DNA of 64,000 nt from Mycobacterium dioxanotrophicus (GTDB lineage Bacteria > Actinomycetota > Actinomycetes > Mycobacteriales > Mycobacteriaceae): NCBI RefSeq assembly GCF_002157835.1, contig NZ_CP020809.1, positions 7,130,001-7,194,000 of the forward strand, read 5' to 3'. The notes beneath the pieces were generated by a model that saw only the letters and a list, made by a program, of their open reading frames with translations, had not been told where the DNA came from and did no database searches. Positions 30,576-39,507 of this stretch are shown piece after piece (position 1 is the first letter of the stretch; the number at the start of each line of letters is the position of its first letter). The translations under genes were made by a program, and so were the position numbers.

Positions 30576-31772
30576 CTACGGGCACAGCCGTAATGGCAGT
30601 GAGTAGTAGTGCCGTGAGGCGTCGGTGTTCTTGATGACCGGCTCTCCGGCGAGCTCGATGCGTGAATAACGCGCGGCGATCCGTTCCCACACCACCCGCA
30701 CCTCGGCCTCGGCCAGCAGGCGTCCCTGGCAACTGTGGCTGCCGAAGCTGAACGTCAGGTTGCGCGACTGCTCCGGGGGCCGCCTGAAGTCGAACTCGTG
30801 TGGATTGTCGAACACGTCCGGATCCCGGTTGGCTGCGCCCATCACCAGGCGCAGGACGCTGCCGGCAGGAATGTGGACGCCTCGGATGACGAGGTCCTCT
30901 GTTGTCGTGCGGGTGATCACCGGTTCGGGCGCATCGAAGCGGACCAACTCGGTGACGATGGCCTGCCGCACATCGGGTTCGGCTCGGAACGCGTCGAAGA
31001 TGTCCGGTCTGCGGGTGAAGAGCTGCAGCCCTGACGAGATCAGGTAGCTGGCGTCCATATGGCCGACGAAGTAGAAGAACAGCGTCGTCGCGAAGACTTC
31101 GGCCTCGGACATCTCACCGCTGTCCTGCAGGGCCAGCAGATGGTTCAGCAGCCCGTCGCCTGGATTCGCCCGGCCGTGCTCGATGAGAAATGCGGTGCGG
31201 GCGCGCATGTATTCGTGTGCCTCTTCGCAGGCTTCGAAGTCGCCGGCATCCGGTACGGCGCTGAGCACCGGCATGGCCTTACGCATCTCCCGCCGCACCG
31301 ACTCGATGTCGTCCTCGGGAACCTGCAAGAGCCGGCACACAGTGACATGGGTGGCCTCGACCCCGAGATCTGATCCGTCGACCAGCCCGTCGTCACCAAC
31401 ACGATCGAGGATCTCGTCGGTGACTTCGGCCGTGATCTTGACCCAGTCCTGAATCCGCTTGGGGGTCAACCACTTACTGGTCATACGCCGGAGCCGGGTG
31501 TGGTCTGGTTCGTCGTGGCCCAGGGACATGTCCTTGAGAACTCGCCAAGCGCCTGCCTTCTCCCATTCGGGGGCGATGACCACCGATGGCAGCCGGCCGT
31601 AGTGCATGAGGTCGTCGAACTTCGTGAGGACGAACGTTCCGTCCTCATCTCTTGAGACCGGCGCCTCGGCTTGCGCGCGGGCATAGAACGGGTAGGGGTC
31701 GACACGTAGCTGCGGGTCCTTCCATGGCAGGAAGTCGCGAGTAGCTGGGCATTCGGCCTGGACTGTCGTCAC
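30576..31772 (-). CDS. Cytochrome P450
   Basis: A 398-residue bacterial class P450. The heme-binding loop is FSFGSHSCQGR with the thiolate Cys348, the K-helix ExxR is ELVR (275-278), and the C-helix has HDEPDHTRLRR. The I-helix reads VGHMDAS (236-242) where most P450s have A-G-x-(D/E)-T, so the acid-alcohol pair used for dioxygen activation is altered. The GTG start has AGAGGAAAG upstream. It lies between an APC permease and a cupin. With the flavodoxin and FprA-like reductase beyond the IS element, this resembles a CinABC-type (P450/flavodoxin/reductase) system. The substrate is unknown. Confidence 0.93.
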   Translation of the reverse strand: MTTVQAECPATRDFLPWKDPQLRVDPYPFYARAQAEAPVSRDEDGTFVLTKFDDLMHYGRLPSVVIAPEWEKAGAWRVLKDMSLGHDEPDHTRLRRMTSKWLTPKRIQDWVKITAEVTDEILDRVGDDGLVDGSDLGVEATHVTVCRLLQVPEDDIESVRREMRKAMPVLSAVPDAGDFEACEEAHEYMRARTAFLIEHGRANPGDGLLNHLLALQDSGEMSEAEVFATTLFFYFVGHMDASYLISSGLQLFTRRPDIFDAFRAEPDVRQAIVTELVRFDAPEPVITRTTTEDLVIRGVHIPAGSVLRLVMGAANRDPDVFDNPHEFDFRRPPEQSRNLTFSFGSHSCQGRLLAEAEVRVVWERIAARYSRIELAGEPVIKNTDASRHYYSLPLRLCP

Positions 31773-31825
31773 GGCACTTTCCTCTCAATCCTATTGAATC
31801 TGTTGTGGCGCCGCCTGATCGGACA

Positions 31826-33334
31826 TCACATACGGGTTGGAATGACGGCGTCGGGTGTCTCGGCTTCTCCGGTGTCGGCCCGGCCGAGCCCGGCGAAGAT
31901 GCGAGGCTTGGCGGAACGGAAGTAGAGGGCCAAGCCGGCTCCGATCACCAGCGAGGCGGCCAGCACGATGAGCAGTCCGAGGTTCTGGCCGGGTTCTCCG
32001 CCGACGACGAGGTCGAAGTGCAGCACGCTGAGGACCACGGTGCCACCGAGCGTGATGGTGGCCAGGCCGGGTGCGACGTAGCACTTGAAGACGTTGGCGT
32101 CGGCGGGGATCCCCTTGCGGCTGAACCACACGATGACTGCGAAGCTGACCAATGCCATCAGGGTCAGGATGCCGACGGTGGCGAGGCCGAACAGTTGCGC
32201 ATCGAGTCCTTCACCCTCGGGGTGGGTGATGCCGAGGATGATCAACAGTGCGGCGACCACGATTGCCACGGCGACCGAGGCACGGGCTGGCGAGTGGTGT
32301 CGCAGGTGGACGTGAGCGAAGAAGGCGGGCAGCGCCTTGTCGCGGCCGAGGTTGTAGAAGTAGCGGGATGCCACATTGTGCACGGAGATGGCTGCCGCCA
32401 ACTCGGAGGTGATGATCATCATGAAGGTCAGCTGCGTGAAGAACCCGGCCGCGAGATGACCGATGGCGCTGGGGAACATCATCTTCGGGTCTTCGGTGGC
32501 GGCCTGGACTGCGTTGGATCCGTAGGCGGTGGTGAGCAGGTAGCAGGACACGGTGTAGAGGACACCGACGAAGGCGACCGCGCCATAGGTGGCACGCGGA
32601 ATGGTCGTATCCGGGTCTCGGACTTCGTCGCGGAATACTGCGGTGGCCTCAAAGCCGAGGAAGATCATGATGGCGAAGAGCAGTCCGATGCCGACGTCGC
32701 CCTGCGACAGGGAGGCGGGGTTGAGCGGCGCAAGGGCAAATCCCTGCGGCCCGCCGCCATGCACCAGTACGGCGACGTTGAAGATCACGACGATGGTGAC
32801 CTCCAAAACCATGGCGACGCTGAGGATTTTGGCCGACAACTCGATATGGAAGTAACAGAGGATGCTGACGATGGTCCAGGCGATGATCGTCCACAGCCAC
32901 CACGGCGTCTGGGGTCCGCCCATGCTGCTGATCAGTTCAGTCAGAGTCATGCCGATGAAGGGGAAACAGCCGCCGAGCATGAGAACGTAGGACACGATCG
33001 CCAAGAAGGCCGAGCCGAGGCCGGTGACCTTGCCCAAGCCGGCGGTGATGAACGCGTAGAACGATCCCGGTCTGGGCAGGTGTCTGGTCATGGTGACATA
33101 GCCGACGGCGAACAGCAGCAGGCTGACTGTCGCGACGGCGAAGATGAAACTCGCGCCGGGACCACCGAATTGAATGCAGAACGGGATGAACCCGGCGACG
33201 GCGGCGATCGGCGCGGAGAACGCCAGCACGGTGAGCATGAGGGAGGTGGCTCCCATACGCCCGGAGAGTTCGGCGCCTGAGTCCGGTTGGACGGTTGTGA
33301 TGCGCGGGCTGGCAGCGGCGGCGTCAGATGACAT
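31826..33334 (-). CDS. APC-family amino acid/amine permease
   Basis: A 502-residue permease with about 12-14 hydrophobic helices and the APC N-terminal pattern (GATSLMLTVLAFSAPIAAVAG, then GGPGASFIFA). It lies 53 bp upstream of the P450 gene in the same orientation and probably imports the P450 substrate. Removing the IS element and one copy of its target site would leave about 45 bp between the flavodoxin stop and this ATG, so it once followed the flavodoxin directly. Confidence 0.88.
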   Translation of the reverse strand: MSSDAAAASPRITTVQPDSGAELSGRMGATSLMLTVLAFSAPIAAVAGFIPFCIQFGGPGASFIFAVATVSLLLFAVGYVTMTRHLPRPGSFYAFITAGLGKVTGLGSAFLAIVSYVLMLGGCFPFIGMTLTELISSMGGPQTPWWLWTIIAWTIVSILCYFHIELSAKILSVAMVLEVTIVVIFNVAVLVHGGGPQGFALAPLNPASLSQGDVGIGLLFAIMIFLGFEATAVFRDEVRDPDTTIPRATYGAVAFVGVLYTVSCYLLTTAYGSNAVQAATEDPKMMFPSAIGHLAAGFFTQLTFMMIITSELAAAISVHNVASRYFYNLGRDKALPAFFAHVHLRHHSPARASVAVAIVVAALLIILGITHPEGEGLDAQLFGLATVGILTLMALVSFAVIVWFSRKGIPADANVFKCYVAPGLATITLGGTVVLSVLHFDLVVGGEPGQNLGLLIVLAASLVIGAGLALYFRSAKPRIFAGLGRADTGEAETPDAVIPTRM

Positions 33335-33384
33335 GTGGGTCCTTGGGTCGGTGTGGACGTTGGGTGTGGGCTCCGTGGTCTAGG

Positions 33385-34479
33385 TGTTGTAACCCGGGAG
33401 GTTGTTGACGGCGTGCCTGGTTGAAATTGGGAGGACCTCCTGACGGAGTGGATGTGATCTGGCATTCACCCGTAGGAGGTCCTTGTGTCTCACGCTAACG
33501 CCCGTACCAACCTGTTCGCTCGTCGGCTGATCGTCGAGCGTGTCGCTGCGGGGTGGCCGCCCGCGCATGTGGCTGAACAGCTGGGTATTTCGCGCTCCAC
33601 GGTGTACAAGTGGTTGCGCCGCTACGCCGAGGGCGGTGAGGCGGCGTTGGCCGATCGGTCCTCGCGCCCGATCCGGATGCCCCAGCGCACGAGTAGGCGA
33701 GTCGAGCAGAAGGTGCTGGCGGCCCGGCGCCGCCACAAGCGCGGCGCTGTGGTGCTGGCCGCCGAGCTGGGTCTTAATCCCTCAACGGTCGGACGGATCC
33801 TGGCACGCCATCAGGTGCCCCACCTCGATGCCATCGACCCGATCACCGGCGAAGCGGTGCGCTCATCGCGGCGCAGCGCCAACCGCTACGAACACCGCAC
33901 CCCCGGATCACTGATCCATGTCGACGTCAAAAAGCTTGGCCGCATCCCAGCAGGAGGCGGCTGGCGTCTACACGGCCGCGAGGCCGCGATCTCAGTTGCC
34001 AACCGGCACAAGAAAATCAAGATCGGCTACGACTACATCCACACCGCCATCGACGACCACACCCGATTGGCCTACAGCGAGATCCTGCCCGACGAGAAGG
34101 ACTTGACCTGCGCGGGATTCCTGCACCGGGCCGTAACCTGGTTCGCCACTCACGGCGTGCGCGCACGGCGTCTGCTCACCGACAACGCCCTGGTCTACCG
34201 ACGCGGCACAAACTGGGGCTGGGTGTGCTCAGCGTGGCAACTCAAACGCCGATTCATCCGACCCGGCTGCCCCTGGACCAACGGCAAAGCTGAGCGCTTC
34301 AACCAGACCCTGCTCACCGAATGGGCCTACGTCAAGCCCTGGTCGTCAAACAGCTTGCGCACACGAGGACTTGACCGATTCCTTCGCCGCTACAACACTC
34401 GACGAGGCCACTCCGCCCTCGGCGGAAAACCACCCATCAGCCGGCTCGCCGCCTGACAACAACGTCTCGGGTCACGACA
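33385..34479 (+). mobile_element. Complete IS481-family insertion sequence, 1095 bp
   Basis: Imperfect terminal inverted repeats begin TGTTGTAACCCGGGAGGTTG (left) and TGTCGTGACCCGAGACGTTG (right, reverse complement), 19 of the first 23 positions matching. The element is flanked by the direct repeat TCTAGG at 33379-33384 and 34480-34485. It carries one intact transposase gene. It sits in the P450 operon, and the duplicated target includes the flavodoxin TAG stop, so that gene remains terminated correctly. Confidence 0.93.
33485..34456 (+). CDS. IS481-family transposase
   Basis: A 323-residue DDE transposase. The N-terminal helix-turn-helix (VAEQLGISRSTVYKWLRRY) is followed by a second winged-helix segment and an rve-type integrase core with HVDVKKLG, LLTDNALVY and NGKAERFNQTLL supplying the D, D and E. 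The GTG start follows TAGGAGGTCC. The frame is intact and covers almost the whole element, so transposition may still be possible. Confidence 0.95.
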   Translation: MSHANARTNLFARRLIVERVAAGWPPAHVAEQLGISRSTVYKWLRRYAEGGEAALADRSSRPIRMPQRTSRRVEQKVLAARRRHKRGAVVLAAELGLNPSTVGRILARHQVPHLDAIDPITGEAVRSSRRSANRYEHRTPGSLIHVDVKKLGRIPAGGGWRLHGREAAISVANRHKKIKIGYDYIHTAIDDHTRLAYSEILPDEKDLTCAGFLHRAVTWFATHGVRARRLLTDNALVYRRGTNWGWVCSAWQLKRRFIRPGCPWTNGKAERFNQTLLTEWAYVKPWSSNSLRTRGLDRFLRRYNTRRGHSALGGKPPISRLAA

Positions 34480-34480
34480 T

Positions 34481-34933
34481 CTAGGCGGTTGCGGCAGCGA
34501 AGATTGTGGTCAGCCAGTCGGCGGCAACCTCAGATGGGTCGAGTCCGCTGTCTGCGTCGTGGTACCCGGTCTCCGCCACCTGGGTGGCACCGAGATCGGT
34601 GAAGGCAGCGACCAGGCGTGCGATACCACGGTTGTACGTCTCGTATGTGCTGTCACCCAGCCCGAAGGCGGCGAACCGCGTCGACGAGAGGTCAGGTCGA
34701 ACCTCGTTGAGCGTATCGAAGAAGGGCAACGCCGTTTGAGGTAGATCGCCCTCGCCGTATGTCGAGGAGACGACGATGACCAGCTTCCGCGCGCCGAGAT
34801 CGGCGACATCGTAGGTCTCCATGTCGAAAACCTCGCTCTTGATGCCGGTGCGCTCCAGGGCGGTACAGACGTCATCGGCGACCATTTCGGAGTTGCCCGA
34901 TTCCGTACCATAGAGGATCGTCACTGTGTCCAC
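34481..34933 (-). CDS. Flavodoxin (probable P450 redox partner)
   Basis: A 150-residue FMN flavodoxin with the phosphate-binding loop YGTESGNSE (8-16) and the FMN loops SSTYGEGDLP and FGLGDSTYETYN. The GTG start lies 40 bp after the reductase stop. The TAG stop is inside the IS481 target duplication. Its location between a ferredoxin-reductase-like gene and the permease-P450 pair suggests it carries electrons to the P450, as cindoxin does for P450cin. A general housekeeping flavodoxin is less likely. Confidence 0.92.
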   Translation of the reverse strand: MDTVTILYGTESGNSEMVADDVCTALERTGIKSEVFDMETYDVADLGARKLVIVVSSTYGEGDLPQTALPFFDTLNEVRPDLSSTRFAAFGLGDSTYETYNRGIARLVAAFTDLGATQVAETGYHDADSGLDPSEVAADWLTTIFAAATA

Positions 34934-34973
34934 TTGTCAGCCTTTCTGCTGAATGTCTGAGAATTGACTCGAT

Positions 34974-36311
34974 TTACGTTGTGGTGGCCGACTTCTCGCC
35001 GGACGTCGCGATGGAGAGCATGGTGTCGATGTCGATGATCTTGCGGCGGCAGCGGTCTCTGCGTGCCGCCTGCCGCTCGTGCATTTCGATGCGTTGCCAG
35101 CCGGCGAAGTTGACCACCTGACCGTCGAGCCGCGAAGCAACAGCATCAAAACCTGGTCTTTCCAAGCTGATTCGCCCGGATGCCACGTCGCTGACGATCG
35201 CGTCGACAACCTGCTGCGCATCCTTGCGGTTCTCCGGAATCGTCCCTTTCGGCCCGCGGCGCAGCCAGCCGACGCGGTAGACATGCGGACCAGACCAGGC
35301 CGACGACGGACACGACCGGTCGTCTGATGGGCCTCCGGTGAATCCGACTGCGGTGATCACCGTGTCGGCGATGAAGCTCACCGGTTGGCGGTCACCGAAC
35401 TGCTTCCGGGCTCGCAGGAGCGTGCAGCCGTGGCCGTTCTCGATGCGTTCAGGCGCGACGCCGAAGTGCAGGCACAACCGCGTCCGCTGGGCACCGAGAC
35501 CCGGCGCCGTTGCAGATGTTGCATACGTCAACGGGCGCAACAGATCTGCGATCGGTCCGCTGTCGTTGTCGCGAAGCCCTGTTACTTCGATCTCGACGTT
35601 GCTCAACGACACAACCTCGCGCAGCATCGCCAGGTCACATTTGGCCTCGGTCACCGCCGATCGGCTGATGACGTCGATGGCCTCGGGCGGCTCCGGACGC
35701 AGTTCTCTCAGCATCTCGTCGTCGATGTCAGATCCGACGAAGCCGTCATGATTTTTCGACAGCAACCGCACCACGTCGACGGCTACGTTTCCCAGCCCGA
35801 CGACCGCCAAGCGGCGGCCTAGTGGCACATGCGCACCGGCCTGGTCTCGGAGTAGCGTCCGAGTCGGAAAACCGTTGAGCGCCCGTATAAGTGCGCCCGC
35901 ACCGATCACCCGGGTCCCCGACTCCTGAGGGATGTCCAACGACTTGTCCTCCGGAAGACCGGTGGCCAGAACAACGATGTCGAAGTTGCTCGCCAACTGA
36001 TCGAACTCGATATCGCGCCCCACCGACACGTTGCCGACGAATCGCACCCCACCTTTGGTGAACATCCGATCGAACTGCCGCGCCACCCCTTTCGTGCCCT
36101 GATGATCGGCGGCGACGCCGTAGCGGATGAGGCCGTACGGAGCGGGCAGCGATTCGAAGATGGCAATCTCGGCATCGGGCCACTGTTTGGCCAGGAACTG
36201 AGCGACGTAGCAGCCCGAAGGTCCGCTGCCGACGACGGCGACAGCCGGGCGTAGCGGGTTTGCCGGCGTTGCGGAGGCGGCAGCAAGGGTGGCGTCATAC
36301 ATTTGATTCAC
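34974..36311 (-). CDS. FprA/adrenodoxin-reductase-type NADPH:flavodoxin reductase
   Basis: A 445-residue FAD/NADP-binding reductase. The FAD motif VAVVGSGPSGCYVAQFL is at about residues 24-40 and the NADP motif VVGLGNVAVDVVRLL near 170, with the family segment YGLIRYGVAADHQGTKGV between them. Slightly shorter than typical FprA (about 456) but all motifs are present. First gene of the leftward operon, with ATG preceded by GAGGTGA and a TetR-type palindrome 46 bp upstream. It should pass electrons from NADPH to the flavodoxin. Confidence 0.9.
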   Translation of the reverse strand: MNQMYDATLAAASATPANPLRPAVAVVGSGPSGCYVAQFLAKQWPDAEIAIFESLPAPYGLIRYGVAADHQGTKGVARQFDRMFTKGGVRFVGNVSVGRDIEFDQLASNFDIVVLATGLPEDKSLDIPQESGTRVIGAGALIRALNGFPTRTLLRDQAGAHVPLGRRLAVVGLGNVAVDVVRLLSKNHDGFVGSDIDDEMLRELRPEPPEAIDVISRSAVTEAKCDLAMLREVVSLSNVEIEVTGLRDNDSGPIADLLRPLTYATSATAPGLGAQRTRLCLHFGVAPERIENGHGCTLLRARKQFGDRQPVSFIADTVITAVGFTGGPSDDRSCPSSAWSGPHVYRVGWLRRGPKGTIPENRKDAQQVVDAIVSDVASGRISLERPGFDAVASRLDGQVVNFAGWQRIEMHERQAARRDRCRRKIIDIDTMLSIATSGEKSATTT

Positions 36312-36356
36312 CTCGGGAGGGCGACCGAAAGCGGGCGGTCCAGATTTAGACTAGAG

Positions 36357-36374
36357 ACGCGACTTGAGTCGCGT
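36357..36374. promoter_or_regulatory. Palindromic operator in the reductase/tetR divergent region
   Basis: ACGCGACT-TG-AGTCGCGT has perfect 8-bp arms. It lies 46 bp upstream of the reductase ATG and about 195 bp from the tetR start, a usual arrangement for a TetR repressor site. A second inverted repeat, CCAGTCGTG (36456-36464) and CACGACTGG (36488-36496), lies nearer tetR. The 257-bp region holds no gene. Confidence 0.7.
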
Positions 36375-36568
36375 ATCTCACAAATATAGAGCCGCCGACC
36401 CCACCTGTCCATAGGTGTACGGCCACTTTTCGATAGAAGTGCAGGCGAACCGATTCCAGTCGTGACACGCTGTCCACTGACCGGTAACACGACTGGGATC
36501 GCGACCCGGTTACACTCGCGTTAACCGCGCCGCTTGGCGCGCACGCAGAGCCATGAACGGGGGCACAG

Positions 36569-37228
36569 GTGACACAGTCCGTGAGTCCGACGGTCAGCAC
36601 CGCCTGGCATCACGAACTTGCCGGCGGATTACGAAAGCGACCGCTTCAGGAACGGTCCAGGGCGATGATCCAGCGGATTCTCGACACAGCGGCCGAGCTG
36701 GTCGAAGAGGTCGGTTATGAGGCCGTCGTCGGATCCCCGACGCTGCTGCTGGACCGATCGGGCATCAGCCGCGGTTCGTTCTACGCATTCTTCGAGACGC
36801 CCGAGCGGGTGCTCGACGAACTCTCCTACCAGCGCATCCAACAGTCGGCCGCGGCGTTCGAGAAGGCACTTCGCAGCCGGCCCGGCAACCGGTGGATCGA
36901 AATCGTCGATGCTGTCATCGACTTCTACACCGCCGAGCACCGGGTTCCGTTGATCCGCGAGCTGTGGGTCCGGCAAAACTTGACACACCGGGTGCGACAG
37001 CTCGATCACCTCGCGATAAACGACTTTGCCACTATCGTGTTGGCCGAGTTCCGAAGGCACACGCCACTGTTCGACTCGCTGAGCGAACTGCAGTGCAGAG
37101 TCGCGATGCACGCCGTAGAACGCCTGTTCCAGTTGGCATTCACCGACTACCCCGACGGCGATCCGGCCACCATCGCGGAGGCCAGGAGAATGCTCATCGA
37201 CTATTTCGCCGGCTACTCCGGCGAGTGA
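36569..37228 (+). CDS. TetR-family regulator of the P450 operon
   Basis: A 219-residue TetR protein. The DNA-binding domain (about residues 25-75) reads RAMIQRILDTAAELVEEVGYEAVV, then a recognition region ending in GISRGSFYAFF. The C-terminal half is a ligand-binding helical domain. GTG start at 36569. It is divergent from the reductase-flavodoxin-permease-P450-cupin operon with a strong palindrome between them, so it is the likely local repressor. The ligand is unknown. Confidence 0.88.
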   Translation: MTQSVSPTVSTAWHHELAGGLRKRPLQERSRAMIQRILDTAAELVEEVGYEAVVGSPTLLLDRSGISRGSFYAFFETPERVLDELSYQRIQQSAAAFEKALRSRPGNRWIEIVDAVIDFYTAEHRVPLIRELWVRQNLTHRVRQLDHLAINDFATIVLAEFRRHTPLFDSLSELQCRVAMHAVERLFQLAFTDYPDGDPATIAEARRMLIDYFAGYSGE

Positions 37229-37243
37229 CACAGAGAACAGTCA

Positions 37244-38086
37244 TCAGCCGACCGACGACTCGGTGTGCCGATCCTTGAGCGTCGCGAGCAGCTTCTGCAC
37301 ACTCCACATGCTGCGTTGCACATGGGCACTCATCGCGCGCTCGGCCTCATCGGGTTTTCGCGCATGCACTGCCTCCAAAACCTCCTGATGCTCCACGATG
37401 GTGGCCTCGTGAAATGTCCCACCTTCGGGTAGGAGCGCCAGCGCCGGGTGGCAGCACTGCCGGGATTCCTCGATGCCGCGAATCAAGAACGGGTTTGCGG
37501 TGATATGAGCCAGCGTGAGGTGGAAGACGGCGTCACTTCTCATGAAGGATGCATCGTCAGATGCCTCCTGCAGCAACGCATGCGCAGCCTCCAATTCGTT
37601 GAGCTCAGTCGCGGTGCGTCTTTCACTGGCGAGCCGTGACACTGCGGGCTCGACCAAGCACCGGTACTCCATCGCCAGCCGTATCTCGTCGCGATTTTCG
37701 ATGGCTTCCATGATGACGTCGTGGAACCGCGACTCATCTTCCCCGGCACCGCGAACGAACGCCCCACCGTTGCGACCACGACGGCGCTCGATGAGCCCTT
37801 CTGAGTGCAGTTGGCGGAAAGCCAGTTGAACAGGGGTGCGGCCGACCCCGAGCATCTCGGCAAAGTCACGCTCGGAGGGCAACGCCGAGCCGGGCGGTAG
37901 CAGGCCGAGGCGGATCTCCCTGCGAACGAGGTCGGCCACGTACCGGTTGACGTCGACGTGCGACGGGGGTAGCGAAACCGTCCCGCTCGATATCCCGCTG
38001 ATCAGCAGACTCATGCTCTCAGCTGACCCGCTCGCCTCCGATGGCCCATCGCACAATGCTACCCAGCCGACACCGCCCGACATCAT
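37244..38086 (-). CDS. GntR-family (FadR/FCD) regulator
   Basis: A 280-residue regulator with a winged HTH (about 45-110: SALPSERDFAEMLGVGRTPV, then GGAFVRG) and an FCD domain with the helical metal/ligand-site pattern (FHLTLAHITANP, EHQEVLEAV). I chose the ATG at 38086 because TGAGGAG precedes it; ATG 38014 would remove 24 residues and has a poor site. It is the last gene of the leftward pte-GS-permease-gntR operon, 11 bp after the permease, so it probably controls its own operon and perhaps the divergent pdxS operon. Confidence 0.85.
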   Translation of the reverse strand: MMSGGVGWVALCDGPSEASGSAESMSLLISGISSGTVSLPPSHVDVNRYVADLVRREIRLGLLPPGSALPSERDFAEMLGVGRTPVQLAFRQLHSEGLIERRRGRNGGAFVRGAGEDESRFHDVIMEAIENRDEIRLAMEYRCLVEPAVSRLASERRTATELNELEAAHALLQEASDDASFMRSDAVFHLTLAHITANPFLIRGIEESRQCCHPALALLPEGGTFHEATIVEHQEVLEAVHARKPDEAERAMSAHVQRSMWSVQKLLATLKDRHTESSVG

Positions 38087-38097
38087 CGATCGACTCC

Positions 38098-39507
38098 TCA
38101 GTCGGACTCGGCAGGATCGAGCATCTTCATGTGAGTGGCTCTCCGTGACCGCAGGTAGCAGGCGTAATACAGCAGGGACACCACGACTATGCCGACTGCT
38201 GTGAGCTGATCCGTCCGCGACTGCTCGACGAGAACCACGATGGCCAGCGCGATCGCCGACACCGGCGCCGCCGGCCAAAGCGGCATGCGATACGGACGGA
38301 CCAGCCCAGGGAAACGAACCCTACCGACGATCGCCGACAGCGCGACAAGGATCATCTCCAGGGCGATGACCGTACCGATGACGGTCGCCATGGCTTCGAC
38401 ATCCGTCGTGAGGATCAAGATCACGCCCGCCACGCCGATCACAAGCGTTGCCACCCACGGTGTTTCGAATCGAGGGTGTACCTTCGCCAGAGCCCGGCTG
38501 ATCGGCGTCGGCCACATCATGTCGCGCCCCGAGCTGTAGATCACCCGAGCGAAGTACGGGGTCAGCGCCATGACCCCGTTCGTCACCGCCAGCGCGATCC
38601 CGAGGCTGACGATTGTATTGAACGATTCGCCTCCGGTATCGGTGAGGAACTGCTGCCACGGCGTGGCTGACGTGGTGAATTCCGCCAGCGATCGGGCCCC
38701 CAGGAGCCCGCCAAGGACCGGAATGACGCCGAAAGATACCGCGACGGCCAACGAAATGAACACGGAGCGGGCAATGTTGCGGCCGCCACCCGAGGTTTCC
38801 TCGGAGAACAGCAGAGCGCCCTGAAAACCGTTGTACGTGAAGGCGGCTACGGCAACCGCCGCAAGGAGAGCTCCCACGGCCAGAGGCTGGCCACCATGCG
38901 GGCCGAATACGGTGGGCGTGAGCACCTCCGCCAGCGGATGCTGGGTCTTGACGAATCCAAGCGCAGTCACAAACATGACGACCAGCAGTTCAACGGCGAG
39001 CAGCAGGCCCACCAGGCGAGCGCTCAACCGGACCCCGAGGATGGCGACCACGGTACCGACAGCGATCACCGCCGCACCGACCCACCGCGCATCCAATGGT
39101 ATGACGACGTTGAGGTAGGTGGCGATGGTCAACGCAACCACCGCAGGAATCAGAAAGGCGCACACCGGTCCGGTGAAGATCAGGGACACGAAGCCTGCTG
39201 CGTTGCCGAGAGTCCTTGCGACGATGGAATAATCACCACCGGCTATCGGATAGGCGCTGCCCAGCTCCCCATAACACGCAGCCATCGACAGACCCAGGAT
39301 GCCCGCGATCATCAACGCCCAGACGGCGCCCGTCCCCGCCATATTGAGCAGGATCGGGGCAATGGCGAAGACACCAACCGCAGGCGTGATGGCCGCGACG
39401 CACAACGCGACATTGCCCCACAGACCAAGGCTACGGCTCAGTTCCTGCTCATAACGCTCGGCCTTCGGTGTGGCCTCGGTCGTTTCCTTCGACAAACGGT
39501 CAGGCAT
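38098..39507 (-). CDS. APC-family permease (amine/amino acid)
   Basis: A 469-residue APC transporter with about 12 TM helices; the opening TM1 region (LWGNVALCVAAITPAVGVFAIAP) and GGDYSIVARTLG are typical of the family. The ATG overlaps the end of the GS-like gene by 8 bp, showing coupled translation. A gamma-glutamylating enzyme next to an amine permease suggests import of a mono- or polyamine. The substrate is inferred from context. Confidence 0.88.
   Translation of the reverse strand: MPDRLSKETTEATPKAERYEQELSRSLGLWGNVALCVAAITPAVGVFAIAPILLNMAGTGAVWALMIAGILGLSMAACYGELGSAYPIAGGDYSIVARTLGNAAGFVSLIFTGPVCAFLIPAVVALTIATYLNVVIPLDARWVGAAVIAVGTVVAILGVRLSARLVGLLLAVELLVVMFVTALGFVKTQHPLAEVLTPTVFGPHGGQPLAVGALLAAVAVAAFTYNGFQGALLFSEETSGGGRNIARSVFISLAVAVSFGVIPVLGGLLGARSLAEFTTSATPWQQFLTDTGGESFNTIVSLGIALAVTNGVMALTPYFARVIYSSGRDMMWPTPISRALAKVHPRFETPWVATLVIGVAGVILILTTDVEAMATVIGTVIALEMILVALSAIVGRVRFPGLVRPYRMPLWPAAPVSAIALAIVVLVEQSRTDQLTAVGIVVVSLLYYACYLRSRRATHMKMLDPAESD

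Noticed and set aside
31805..33280. Long plus-strand frame (491 codons) over the APC permease.
   Set aside because: Antisense to a clear 12-helix permease; highly polar, Asp/Glu/Gly/His-rich and without domains.
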